In this document: positions 9,224 to 19,919 of the stretch, one piece after another
How positions within the stretch are numbered: position 1 is the first letter of the stretch
Layout: the number at the start of each line of letters is the position of its first letter
NCBI GenBank assembly: GCA_018136815.1
Contig: CM030939.1
Span: 4,395,419 to 4,459,418 of the forward strand
DNA: 64,000 nucleotides
Direction: 5' to 3'
From: Isochrysis galbana
Taxonomy: Eukaryota > Haptophyta > Isochrysidales > Isochrysidaceae
The notes under the pieces: model-generated
What the model saw: the letters and a program-made list of their open reading frames with translations, nothing else
Database searches by the model: none
Told to the model about the DNA's origin: nothing
Program-made: the position numbers and the translations under genes

Positions 9224-12200
9224 TTACTTTTTCTTCTTGGCTGCCTCGATAAGATCGTCGAAGCAAGGCTCAAGGCTGTTGAGCAGCCGTTCCGCCGCCG
9301 CCTTCGTGGCCTCCTCCCTCAGCATGGCACAAGCAGCCGCCAACCCACCTTCGGCGACGAAAGCTGCCTGCAATGACTCGTCACCGGCCAGCAGCGCAAT
9401 CGCGCACTCAGCCGCCTCAGCCTTGCCGTCAGCCGCCGCCTCCTTCGGGGCTGCCTTGTTCTGCCCCTTAGCGTCGGTATTTGGGGTGGAAGGGCTAGCC
9501 GAGGGCCTCGAGCCAGAGGCCATAAGATCGATGAGCGGGAGTGCTGCGTGGGCACTGACAGCACTTGTGCGATTGGCTGGGTGCTCAGAGATGAGACGGC
9601 AGAGCGCGGAGGCAGCGTTCTTGCGTAACGTGGGAGAGCCATAGCTTATCAGGCTCAGGAGGGGCTGCAACGCTCCTGCGGCAGCGATAGCGTCCTGCAT
9701 CATCCGAGAGCCAGACGCAAGGCTCATTAGTGCGTTCGTCGCTTCCTCCTGAGCGAGCGGGCGGGCGGGTGGGCGTCAGCTTTTGCAGTTCCTTCACGCT
9801 CGATGGCTAGAGGGGACGCACAACGGATTATTTGTGTCAAACCGCACTTACGAGGCCCCATCGCGAGCGTGCGAGCGGGGCTCAGCGTGTGGCTGCCCCA
9901 TCCGTCTCCGCCATACGTCCAATTTACTAGTTGCTCCCTCGTCTGCCGATCGGGATGGACTCGCCTGTGCCTGGGGCGAGGATGCGCCCAGCATCTCCAC
10001 GATGAGAGGGATGGCCCCGGCGTCTAGAACTGCTTTTCGCGCCTCGTCCCCGTGGACGGCCACATTCATGAGGGCGCCTGCGGCCTCGCCCACTCCACGC
10101 TTGAGCGCGGCACACAACTTCGCCACGCCCCCAGCCGAGCGCACGACCTCGGCATTTGGCGGGAATAAGCAGAGGAGAAGCAGCGCCGAGGCGGCGCGGT
10201 TGGCAGTGGAAGGCACGGCACTGCCCGCATAGTAGGTGCCATCCCCGTACTGCGTTTGGCTGCCTTCAGGGAGCTGAGCGGGTGGCGCCTCCTCGAGCAG
10301 ATCGAGGAGTGGTTTGAGTGCCCCGGCTGCGCCAATGGCCGACTGGTGGTTAGTGTGGCCATTGGCGAGGTTGGCGAGCGCACCGGCGGCGTGCTCCTTC
10401 GCAGCGTAGGAGCCTGTCCGAAGGGGAGAAGGTGTCAAGCCACTAGGAAGGCATCTTTGGGCGCGCATGGGGAGAGAAGCTAGTCTCTAGGCGACGGCAG
10501 GGGCCATCGATGCGCATTGCAAACACGCGCGATGCAATTGCAAGGGGCGAAGAGGTCTGAGTGCAGCCCACCTTCAGTGAGCACCTTTACGAGCGGCTCG
10601 ATAGCTCCGGCCTTGACAATACTCTCCTTGTTCGCCTCACAGGCCGCCAGGTTCATGAGCGTGCCGGCCGCCTCTTCTTTGGCGGCTGCGGCGCCGTTGA
10701 TGAGCAACTTGACGAGTGGCGGCACAGCCCCCGATTGGCCGATAGCCAGCTGATTCGCCTCATGCGTGTCGGCGAGGTTCGTGAGCGCACCTGCCACCTC
10801 TTCCATTTGCACCGGTAGCGGGCTCCCACCACCGGTAACTCCAGCGGCCCCGTCTGCCCCCTCGCTCAGCATCGCAACGAGGAGCGGAATGGCGCCGGCA
10901 TCAGCAACGGATTGCTGCATTTCCGACTGCTTAAGGCTGAGATTCATCAACGCACCAGCGGCGTACTCACGGCAGCGGCGCGAGTTTTGCTTCGCGTCGG
11001 CGAGCAGCGCGACAAGCTTTGGCAAAGCATCTGCTTTGATGATGGAGCGCTGATTGGCGGCATTGTTTGAGGCGAGGTTCATCAGCGCACCAGCGGCCTG
11101 CTCTGCTGCGCCTCCGCCCTGCGACATCCGAGAGGTGAGTGTGATCAAGGCATCTCCGCAATCAAGCTGGGTAGTGGCAGCAACATTGCCTGTCTGAGGC
11201 ACACACGGCGAATGTCCCTGGGGCCGATAGCAATCCGAGGCACGAGGAGCATGCCAACTGCCAATCACTCCCTCACCCAGCGTGATGAGCTGTCGGATGA
11301 GCGTCGGGTGGGGCCTGGCGTCTGACGGTATGCACGCCTGGGAACCTAGATACAAGTCTCACCTGTGATAGCAACGGCACCAACGCATCGATCGCGTTCG
11401 CCGCGGCGATCGCACGCTTGTTGTCCGGGTGGGCTGCCAGATTCATGAGCGCTCCAGCGGCCTCCTCTTGCACCCCAGGCGTTCCCTTCGTCAGCAGCGC
11501 CACGAGCGGTCGGATCGCGCCGGCGGCCTCGATTGCCCGCATATTGCTTGGTTGCTGGCAGGCCAAGTTCCACAGCGCAAAGCACGCCTGCTCCTTAGCG
11601 GGAGCAGCGCCCTTGGTGAGCAACGCTACCAACGGCGGCAGTGCACCCGCCGCCACGATTGCCAGCTGGTTAGTTGGGTTCTGGATGGCTAAGTTGCCCA
11701 CGATGCCCGCAGCAGCATCTTGAGCGCCGAGCGGGGCCTCACGCAGCAACGCCACGGCAGCGGGGATGGCGCCTGCCCGTGTTAGGATTGTCGCGTGATC
11801 CGGGCAATCTGCGATCGCCATGAGCGCTCGCGCCGCATGTTCCTGCGTCTCACCCTTTTCACGCAAGAGCATGAGCAGAGGCGGTACTCCACCCGCAGCG
11901 ACCACACGGCGCGACTCATCTGTGCCAGTCGCCGCCATTGCAGCCACCGCGGCTGCAGCCTTGGCCTTAGCATCGGCGTTGCCGGCCGACAACAGCCGGA
12001 TCATATCCTCGAGGGCCTCATTTCCCTGGAAGTTGAGCTTGGCTGGGGCAGGAGGCGGCGCCTTCTTGGCGGCGCCGCCAGCCTTCTTGCTTGTTGGCAG
12101 TGCGACTGGGACCGGCGCAACGAAGCCTCCCAGTTTGGCGCGCGCTTCAGCTGCTGCCCTCCGCTCTGCCGTCGGGGGTAGTGGGACTTTCACCTCGGCC

Positions 12201-13400
12201 TGGCTAGACTCGAGAAGCACCATCTGGTCGTGGCCGGGCAGGCGCGGCGTGAAGTCGACCCAGACGCCCGACTCTTTGGCATTCCACCAGCGCATGTGCG
12301 CCACAAAGGCTTTCCCTTCGGGCTCGTCCGCCAACTCGTACACCGCAAACCCCTTCACAACAGTCCAGCCCAGCGTCTGTTGTACCCGCGCGGCATTGCC
12401 AAACGGGTCGTCGGGCCGCAGCTCGATCGCTGCCGCCTTGGCTACATCTTCGGCGCTCGGTGTCCCCGTAAGACGACAACGCTTGCCTACACATATGGAC
12501 GCGTGGGAATCGGTGAGCGGCGGCGGAGGCAAAGGAGAAGTGCAGGCGCGACGGCCGGGCGTGCGGCACACGTGCAAGCCCTGTCTCCCTCCGTGGGCCC
12601 AGCAACTCGATCCTGCCTCACCGGCTTCCCACCCTTGGATCGCTTTGATAGAGAGGCTTCCCAAAAGGGAGAGCGTCCCTCGTCCCCTACTCTCCCTCTG
12701 CGCCTTTCTGTGGTTCCTCTATTTACCTCTCATCCATCTCCCGTTCTGCCGCATTATCTCTCCGTTCCCACTTCTCTCGGTTTCCTATTCCCCCCCCTTA
12801 TGTCCTCGTCTCTCTCCCTCGCTGTCTCTCCCCCTTAGTGACATTTCTTCCCTCTTCCCCTCTGTGTCTTTTCCCCTCTCATTTCTCCCTGCCAGTTCCC
12901 ATTCCCATTCCTGTGACGATTCCCGTGCCCCTGTCCGTGCCCATGCGCCTCCGCCTTCTCCCCCCCCCCCCCCCCCTTTTATCTCCCGCCTCCCCCTCCC
13001 CTCTTTATCTCCCGCTCCGCTCCCGTTCTCCTCCCGCTGCTCCCTCTCCCCTCCCACCTGTCCCTCCTCCCTCCTCCCCCTCCTTCCATCGTGCTCGTGC
13101 TCCTCTTCCCTTGGCCTCCCTCCCTCTCTCCCTCCCTGCCCCCCCTTCGCCCCCCCCCCCCCCCCCCCGCTCCCTACCCTACTCCCCTTCCCCTCCCCCT
13201 TCCCCTCCTCCCCACCCCAGCTCCTCCCCACCTGCAAGCCTCTTCTTGCCCATGAAGGCCTTGAGCTCTGCGTTGGACGAGAAGCAGGCGGGCCAGCCAC
13301 GCGGCGGCGAGGCGAGGGCCGCATGCGCGGCCGGCACCGCCCCCGACGAGCAGATCACGTCGGCGGGCTCCGCCCAGTACTGCTGCGGCTCGGCCGCCAT
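9224..13400 (-). CDS. Armadillo-repeat protein, five exons
   Basis: Proposed exons (minus strand): 13400-13232, 12486-11363, 11166-10572, 10413-9917, 9748-9224. All junctions have GT-AG signals and matching phases. The sum of 2910 nt gives 969 aa plus stop. Residues about 80-150 form an N-terminal module with MRWWNAKESGVWVDFTPR. A Lys/Ala/Pro linker leads to armadillo repeats from about 214 to 960, repeatedly showing EEAAGALMNLA and AGAIPLLV-type helices, as in Vac8/importin-alpha-like solenoids. These usually bind protein partners as scaffolds. The partner here is unknown. Intron 1 (745 nt) is an extreme purine tract on the coding strand. The last residues are AAKKKK. The start at 13400 rests on frame continuity and the first ATG of exon 1. 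Confidence 0.82.
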
Positions 13401-13670
13401 CGGGACCACCAGAGAGCGGGGGGGAGGGGGGGGGGGCAGCGAGAGAGGTCGGGAACGGGTGGGCGCCCCCTCGAGAGAGGGAAGAAGAGGGCAGGAAGAA
13501 GTGAAAGAACTGGAAGGAGAGGAGGGGAGAGATGGAGAGAGAACAGGATGCAGGAGGGGAGGAGAGATGTGTGATTCCGGCAAGGAGAGGTATAAGAAGT
13601 GCAGGGGAGAGGAGGCGGCCGCGCGACGACATGCGCGAGAGCGTCGCCTCCTCGGCGACGGCGCGCGGCG

Positions 13671-14102
13671 GGGCCGCCTTGTTTACAGATAGTCGGCCAG
13701 TGAGAAGTGAGAAGGGCCGCCTTGTTTACAGATAGTCGGCCAGTGAGAAGGGCCGCCTTGTTTCTTGTTTACAGATAGTCGGCCAGTGAGAAGTGAGAAG
13801 GGCCGCCTTGTTCACAGATAGTCGGCCAGTGAGAAGGGCCGCCTTGTTTCTTGTTTACAGATAGTCGGCCAGTGAGAAGTGAGAAGGGCCGCCTTGTTTA
13901 CAGATAGTCGGCCAGTGAGAAGTGAGAAGGGCCGCCTTGTTTCTTGTTTACAGATAGTCGGCCAGTGAGAAGTGAGAAGGGCCGCCTTGTTTACAGATAG
14001 TCGGCCAGTGAGAAGGGCCGCCTTATTTCTTGTTTACAGATGGTCGGCCAGTGAGAAGTGAGAAGGGCCGCCTTGTTTACAGATAGTCGGCCAGTGAGAA
14101 GT
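13671..14102 (+). repeat. Minisatellite, about ten 36-50 bp units
   Basis: Units share GGGCCGCCTTGTTTACAGAT and AGTCGGCCAGTGAGAAG. They differ by an extra TTTCTTG and by presence or absence of a second GTGAGAA. The array lies between the 5' flank of the ARM gene and the CD2BP2-like gene. 14103-14496 is otherwise featureless. Confidence 0.92.
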
Positions 14103-14496
14103 AGAGTAGTAGTCCCACAGCTAGTCGATCCTTGGGTCTCTCACGAGCTTGGATGGGCAAGTGGCGGCTCCACGACGAGGCAACTTCTTTACTACTTTAC
14201 GCATAGATACAAGCACAGCTTGGACTGTGGGCAGAAACACTCAATATAGGGGGAGGGGGGGGGAGTAAAGATGTTGTGTGGGTCGCCCGTCTCTCCTCCC
14301 GGCCCTTCGTTTTCCCTCTCCCCCGCCCATTCTATTCCCTCTTCCCTCTCTCTCCCTCCTCATCTCCCTCGTCTGACAACTACAATATTATGTTTGTGGC
14401 GGCTACTCTAGTGGTTCTTGGCAGAGGAGACCAGCGAGTACGAGTGAGTCTTTCTTGTTTATTGTAGAAGAGAGGGGTGGGGGGAGAAAGGGAACG

Positions 14497-14668
14497 AGAA
14501 AGAGAGAGAGAGAGAGAGCACAAGGGAAGGGAAGGAAGGAGACCAACAGGGAAAAGAAAAATAGAGGGTGAGAGCGAGAGAGAGCGAGAGAGAGAGAGAG
14601 AGAGAGAGAGGAGAGGTGGAGAGGTGGAGAGGTAGAGAGAGAGGTAGGAGTAGCTCTAGAGAGAGAGT
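14497..14668 (+). repeat. (GA)n-rich microsatellite
   Basis: Mostly GA dinucleotides with interruptions, ending about 70 bp before the start codon of the CD2BP2-like gene. It would sit in its 5' untranslated region or core promoter. Confidence 0.9.
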
Positions 14669-14739
14669 ATGATGAAAGAGAGAGGGAGGCTTGGGAAGGC
14701 GGGGACGGGTGCGGTCGAGAGAGTGTGGGGACCAGGGAG

Positions 14740-16004
14740 ATGGAGCGTGAGCTGAAGGCACGGCCTTCCCTCGCCCACCTCGCCAACAAGTTCAACACCG
14801 CCCCTCCGCCTGGCTACGTGCCAGGCAGAGGGAGAGGCGTGAGCGGCTTCTCAAAGCCGCCGCCCGAGCCACCCAGGCGAGCCAAGGGGAGAGGGGGGAG
14901 CAGCATTGAGGCGGAGGGGCGGTATGAAGATGCTGAAGACGCAGAGGCGGTCGGGGGGGCCGACTATGAGCCTGACGAGCTCGATCATGCGGGCGGAGGG
15001 TACCAGGCCGGCGGTTTTGATCAAGAAGGCAAGCTTAAAGGAGAGGCCGGCGATACGCGCGAGCTCGATCTGGGCGGCACGGAAAAGTTCGAGGTGTCGC
15101 GCACATCGATGACTCAGATGGAAGCAGGCTACGAGATCGAACCATTCAATATGAAGCAGGTGTGTGCCAGCTGCCTTCAAGACTGACGGCTGACGGACGG
15201 CGATTGTAGTGAGTGTAGCTGACCCCTCCCCTCGACTGCCCGGCAAAGCAGGAGCGATCCGAGGGGCACTTTGATGATGACTTCAACTACGTATGGAAGC
15301 GGCGGGGCGACGAAGCGGATGAGGCACATGACGCGTGGCTCGGTGAGATCGACGAGGCGAACGAGGCCGACGAGAAGGTTGCGAAGCGCCGGCGACTAGT
15401 CGCCAAGCAGATTGCGCAGATCAGCAAGCAGGAGGAGGAAGCGGCCGACATCCCAGCCCTCGCTTTGACGATGGCTGCTCTCCTCTTGCCAGGCGAAACT
15501 GTTTCTGCGGGGCTGCGGCGCCTCTCAGAGGAAAATCGGCTAAAGCGTAAGCAAGGCGCAGGCGGCAAGGCGGCGGCCACAGGTGCCAATGGTGCGGGCA
15601 TCGGCGCAAGCGATAACGCTAGCAGGAAGAGTTTGTTTGACGTTCTTACAGAGGCGGCGGACCGTTTGCTGCGAGCGGGGAAATTTGAGGTATACTCTGA
15701 GACTCGGGAGGCCTTGGAGGAGATGGCAAGCGCGGCAGCTGGTGCGTCCTCTACGAACTCTGTGGTCGTCGCAGAGGGAGTGACACAAGAGGCACACGAC
15801 GCAGCGCTTGCGGGTGGCTTCACATTGGATGAATCGAGCGGTTACTACTTCAATTCTTCCAACGGGCTTTGGTTCGATGCGCGAACCAAGTTGTATTGGC
15901 CCGCAACAGGTGGGGACACTTATTACACGTGGAATGCTGAGGCACAAACCTTCGAGTCTGTGAGTGCGGTTGTGGCTCCTGAAAGTGCGTCAGCTACGGA
16001 GTGA
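14740..16004 (+). CDS. CD2BP2/LIN1-like U5 snRNP protein
   Basis: Two exons, 14740-15159 and 15252-16004, are joined in phase 0 across a 92-nt GT-AG intron, giving 390 aa. The start is the first ATG (MERELKARPSLAHLANKF). The junction creates the segment EGHFDDDFNYVWKRRGDE and then DAWLGEID. This is the conserved CD2BP2/U5-52K core (EGHFD.DGNY.....DSWLD..D) that contacts the U5 snRNP. The C-terminus has GYYFNSSNGLWFDARTKLYW, an OCRE-type aromatic repeat found in RNA-processing proteins. I see no clear GYF domain, which animal CD2BP2 carries at this end. A role in U5 snRNP assembly or splicing is inferred from the core motif. Confidence 0.75.
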
Positions 16005-17180
16005 GCCTTCCCCACGCTCTCCCGCCCATCGGCACCCCGAGGCCGGATTCCGTGTCTTCCATGGTCAGCAAGGCTCTCTCAGCAACCCCCCCGATTGAGC
16101 ATTCTAAACCTCCATGGAACACCCGCGCAGTGGAATGCACCGAGTGCTGACAGATGGGGCTGGCGGTGGCGAGCGCATTCTATCCTCGATGGTTGGGGTA
16201 GACAGGCACATTCAAGGATATCGATGTTGTGTTTGAGTGGGAGATGTGGTACATAAAAAGAAAATCTGCATTCTGAGCATGATGAGCAATCGAGTATCGC
16301 CCTGGCACCATCGCGGTGACCAGGGCGGCCGAGATGAGGAAGAGCGATGCCATCGCTCGCGCTCTCTCCAGAACAGAACCGGGTAAAGTTCCTCTTACAA
16401 TCCCTCACACTAGACACTAGAGACTAGAGGTGGGGGAGGCTGGTGCTTGAAAAAAAACTCTTGTTGATCCGGAGGCCCACATTTTTTTCATCGTGGGACC
16501 GGGGGAAGATTTCCCCTCGTCTCTCTCCCCGTTCTAATCCGAATCCGAGGCAGAGCGATGGCGACCGACCCGCCTGACAGGCCGACCTTCGCCGCGCTCC
16601 AGCGAGAGCACGGCGGCGGTCAGCCCCCCCTTGTCGCTGGTGTTCGGACTAAATGGTCCGGGGACACCAGACGGCGGTCTCACCGGCGTTTCATGCCACC
16701 GCACTCGGCCGATTTCTGCTTCACCTGCCCACGCACCATGGCCGCCAGCCCCACACCACACCACTTCCAACCCCAACCTGAGGAGGACGACACCGGCTTG
16801 CCTACGCGCTCCTACGCGCAGAGCCCCATGCAGACTATTTGTACGCTTCCTCCCAACACCGCAGACTACCCACCTGCGCGCTCGGGAATCGTGGCGAGCA
16901 TTGCCATACAGCCCTCTTCGCACGCTGCGCTGCCACCGTAGGACTCACTGTGCCATCTACCGAGGCGGTCGCCAAATGCATCGCGTTCGCGGACTCGTTG
17001 ACGCTTGACGCCGGGGCAGCGCAGGCGCTTAAGATAGATACTTCTTGGCCGTCCAGCACCAGCACGAGCCTCTTCGCACCACGCGCCTGGTCGCGTTCGA
17101 AAGTTGGGCACTCCAGCCCATTCGGCCGGTTGACGTTAGCGTAGTTGTCGGCGCCACACACGGCCGACTACTAGGCCCGA
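16005..17180. other. Intergenic DNA with satellite remnant
   Basis: 16005-16440 shows no convincing gene. 16558-17100 has overlapping open frames on both strands with no family motif, and I do not call any of them. 17085-17172 is an inverted partial copy of the 204-bp satellite of 5597-6050 and ends beside a reverse transcriptase fragment. Confidence 0.5.
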
Positions 17181-17775
17181 CAAATTCCCGCGAACCACAG
17201 AATCTGTTTAGACAACCCGATCTCGCACTCAGAGATAATTCGGGCTATTCGGCAACTGGCAAAAGGAAAATCGGCGGGACCCGACGGCATCCCGATGGAG
17301 TTCTATCAGATCTTTGAGAAGACCATCGTACCGCACCTCTCTAGAATGCTAAACGAGGCGTACTCCAGGGGCGCGCTACCGGAGGACACATGCTACGGAG
17401 ACATCTCGCTCCTTTACAAGAACGGCGATTCGCGGGACCCGAGAAACTATAGACCCATTACACTCCTACAAACGGACTATAAAATTCTAGCTAAGATTCT
17501 AGCGAATAGACTAAAAACTACGATACACACCATAGTATCTAAGGAACAAGTAGGCTTCGTACCTAGACGCATGATAGAGGAGGCCACCCACCTGCTTAAA
17601 GCTTAAACTCGTCCAAGCTTTCCTAGACGACACGGGAGAGGAGGGCCTCGCCCTAGCCATAGACTGGGAAAAAGCTTTTGACCGAGTCAGCTGGGAGTAC
17701 TACCACAAAGCGGCCGGGGCACTAGGTTTTGGCCCGGGATACTCGAAATGGCTCCGGATTCTTACCAATACCGAC
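17181..17775 (+). pseudogene. LINE reverse transcriptase fragment, frameshifted
   Basis: The frame before 17606 reads KGKSAGPDGIPMEFYQ, DPRNYRPITLLQTDYKILAK and EQVGFVPRR, classical L1-type RT blocks. It stops at TAA (17604-17606) just after HLLKA. A neighbouring frame continues with the motif A block AIDWEKAFDRVSWEYY, which holds the first catalytic aspartate, and ends at a stop near 17790 before the FADD box. The copy is therefore truncated at both ends and broken by a frameshift. It supplies the RT section missing from the other LINE copies of this window. Confidence 0.85.
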
Positions 17776-17887
17776 GCACTGAGAGACTGAAACCCCAAGT
17801 TTGGTTTTTTTTTCGACTGATGCCCCACTTATTGAGCTCCAAAAAACTTTTGGGCGAGGGCGTTTTTTTTGTTGTTCACAATGTAAG

Positions 17888-18283
17888 ATGTGGGTTTACG
17901 TTCGCGATTTCTTCGAAGAAGACTACGACGTCTTCCCATTGGCTAGCCTGTTGGGTGGCCTCGCGTTCTGGTTACTGCTTCCAAGCGCACTCATCGGTAT
18001 CTTGGAGTTGTCGTGGAAGGGCAACTTGAAGAGGGCCGGTATTGCGATCGGGGTGCTCTTTGTGCTTTGTATCCTTGTCCTGCTGACGTTATGGAAGACG
18101 AAAATTTTCCGCTTTTACAAGACGAACAAGATGAACCTGTACTACCCTCGCCGACGGCAGCGATGCGGTGAGAGAGGGTGGTTCCGTAAACCAATGAGTG
18201 TACGAGGCTCACCACGGCAGACCCCCTCGACGTGCTCGACGTGGCGGGTCGGTGGCATATGTAGACCAAAATTACTTTTGTGA
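17888..18283 (+). CDS. Small protein with two membrane segments, unrecognised
   Basis: An ATG at 17888 (MWVYVRDFFEEDYDVF) opens 131 codons. There are two clear hydrophobic helices, about residues 17-40 (ASLLGGLAFWLLLPSALIGI) and 48-68 (AGIAIGVLFVLCILVLLTLW). Basic, aromatic residues (FRFYKTNKMNLYY) come next. The local DNA is richer in A/T than the genes around it and follows a dead LINE directly. The C-terminal third overlaps antisense coding-like sequence. I do not recognise the family. A remnant of an integrated virus or other mobile element is possible but not shown. Confidence 0.35.
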   Translation: MWVYVRDFFEEDYDVFPLASLLGGLAFWLLLPSALIGILELSWKGNLKRAGIAIGVLFVLCILVLLTLWKTKIFRFYKTNKMNLYYPRRRQRCGERGWFRKPMSVRGSPRQTPSTCSTWRVGGICRPKLLL

Positions 18284-18700
18284 GAAGCTCCACTTCATTG
18301 TTGTACTCATTTTCGAGGCCATCGTATTTTTCTATCATTTTGACAAACATACTGAGCCTGTTTTCATCAACGTCTTTGAGTTGTTGTGTGTATCGACTGA
18401 GATAGCCCCTGGTGTGTTCCTGATTTTATATGGTTAAGGTTAACCTCCGATCAACTGACTGAGGTCGGGGTCGGCGGTGCTGAGGTCGGGGAGGGGTGGA
18501 ATCTTCCGTTCTCACATGGGGAGAAACTTCTACGGCAACCCCCCCCAACTCGGGGAAAGAGAATTTACTTTGGGCAGAGTACAATTTTTGTATGCTATCA
18601 ATCCATCCCTGTAGTTTTTCATCTTTGGTGAGGTTACGCGTGTTGCGGACAGCGATGAGCACGGACGCAATGTGCTGAGCGAGGAGGCGTGGATTCTTCG
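17991..18700 (-). CDS. Two adjacent minus-strand open frames, unrecognised
   Basis: Frame A (about 18700-18426) contains LTKDEKLQGWIDSIQKLYSA and SKFSFPELGGVAVEV. Frame B (about 18425-17991) contains LSRYTQQLKDVDENRLSMFV and then IEKYDGLENEYNNEVELL, a strong heptad-like helical pattern. Composition suggests real coding sequence for the first 60 or so residues of each. They could be exons of one gene or two decayed ORFs. The rest of frame B is antisense to the two-helix ORF at 17888-18283, and only one of the two is likely to be genuine there. Confidence 0.3.
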
Positions 18701-19000
18701 TCCAGATACGGTAGATACGGCTGTATCTGAGTCAACTCCCAGATACGGCCAGATACAGTGTTAGATACAAATACAGTCCAAATACCGGGGGAGGGGGTAC
18801 GCGGCGCGCGTAGGAGGCGCGGCGCGCGCGCAGGAGGCCGCGCAGCCCAGTGATGGTGAATCAGTTCGTCAGCTGACACCAACTTCGAGCTAACACTGAC
18901 ATCTGACATCAGTAGCTGATGTGAGCTGATGAGGTCCATCAGCTGACATCACCTCAAACAGCAGAATATCAGCATATCAGCTGATATCAGTCACCTGTGT
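18695..19000. repeat. Palindrome-rich repeats AGATACRGYTGTATCT and CAGCTGATATCAG
   Basis: 18705-18780 is built from CAGATACGG/AGATACAG words including the palindrome AGATACGGCTGTATCT. Similar DNA occurs at 19392-19452 (AGATACAGCTGTATCT). 18860-19000 is built from TCAGCTGA, TGACATCA and CTGATATCAG words. They look like MITE-type DNA made from degenerate short words. Complete termini were not identified. Confidence 0.6.
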
Positions 19001-19054
19001 CTTTGCTGCAAATCTAAATACGACAAATCGCCACTCTCTTACGATAATTGGCCC

Positions 19055-19115
19055 CTAGCGGCTCAGGTGACTACTACCTTGCATTGAGTGGTGCTGGGCA
19101 CGAGTTCGAACCCCC
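19055..19115 (+). promoter_or_regulatory. tRNA-like Pol III promoter (A and B boxes) of a possible SINE
   Basis: TAGCGGCTCAGGTGA (about 19056-19070) resembles an A box, and GAGTTCGAACCCC (about 19102-19114) a B box, with about 32 bp between them. The flanks do not fold into a complete tRNA (no proper acceptor or T stem), so I do not call a tRNA. The downstream 19150-19250 is shared with 25610-25710, as expected for a dispersed SINE. Confidence 0.4.
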
Positions 19116-19149
19116 AGTGCATTCATTTTCATTTTCTGCATTTTTTCTT

Positions 19150-19250
19150 TGGCTGTAGAAAGTGAAGGGGACTGTTTTGTTTTCTCCCCGCTCCAAGCTG
19201 CTGACAACTGATAACTGACATCAGTTGTCAGCTCGAGGTGAACTGATACC
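19150..19250 (+). repeat. Dispersed repeat shared with 25605-25710
   Basis: Both copies read GTTTTCTCCCCGCTCCAAGC and then TGCTGACAACTGATAACTGA with a palindromic ATCAGTT(G/A)TCAGCTCGAGGTG. The orientation is the same. Confidence 0.8.
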
Positions 19251-19252
19251 AC

Positions 19253-19316
19253 GCGCAAAACGCCTATTTTAACGCGCAAAACGCCTATTTTAACGCGCAA
19301 AACGCCTATTTTAACA
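19253..19316 (+). repeat. Three perfect copies of a 21-bp unit
   Basis: The unit ACGCGCAAAACGCCTATTTT plus A is repeated three times head to tail. Confidence 0.95.
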
Positions 19317-19919
19317 GTAGAAGCACAGTTATAATGGTAAAATTGTCATTTTAAGCCTAGAAGTGGTGTGTATCCTGGTCTGGGGCTCCCCCAGATACAG
19401 TAGATACAGCTGTATCTGCCCCCTCCCCCAGATACAGTATCCTGTATCTCCCATCTAGGGTCCGTAGCCCTCGTCGGCAACAGAGCCCCTACCCCGCGAT
19501 GGGGTTATGCGCGGTTGGTGCATGGCTCGTCCGGTGTATGTGGCTGAGGATGCTAGCCAACAAGATGCGCTAGCTCTAGTCTAGTAGAGTAGAATACTGT
19601 AGTACAAGACTAGAGTACAAGTCTGAACGATATCCAAGAAGGAACCTAGGGAAGCGCGCCTAAAACAAAACGAGGCTCCTTCGGAGCGACGCCATGTACG
19701 CCTCTCCGCGCCTCTCCCCTCCCCTCCCCCTTCTCTCTCTCTTTCTCTCTCATCCTCTTCCGATCTCTCTCCCCTTCCCCTCCCCCATCCCGCCCCATCC
19801 CCACCCTTTCCACTCCCCTCCCCCCCCCCCCTCCCTTTGCCTCTCGGAGCGTATGGCTCCCGCCCGACTGCTCTCTTGCTGACGGGGACAGCCACCCCTT
19901 TCTGCCCCGTTCGTCCAGG

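Noticed and set aside
9192-12181. Plus-strand frames opposite the ARM-repeat gene
   Set aside because: Antisense shadows of GC-rich armadillo coding sequence; the minus strand has clear repeat homology.
12785-13324. Gly/Glu/Arg-rich frame on the minus strand and Pro/Ser-rich frames on the plus strand
   Set aside because: It is the polypurine intron 1 of the ARM-repeat gene; flanking exons join in phase without it.
16534-17144. Several overlapping frames of 80-130 codons
   Set aside because: They conflict with each other on both strands and run into an inverted satellite copy; none shows a domain.
19043-19115. tRNA gene
   Set aside because: A- and B-box-like words are present, but acceptor and T stems do not pair and no plausible anticodon arm forms.
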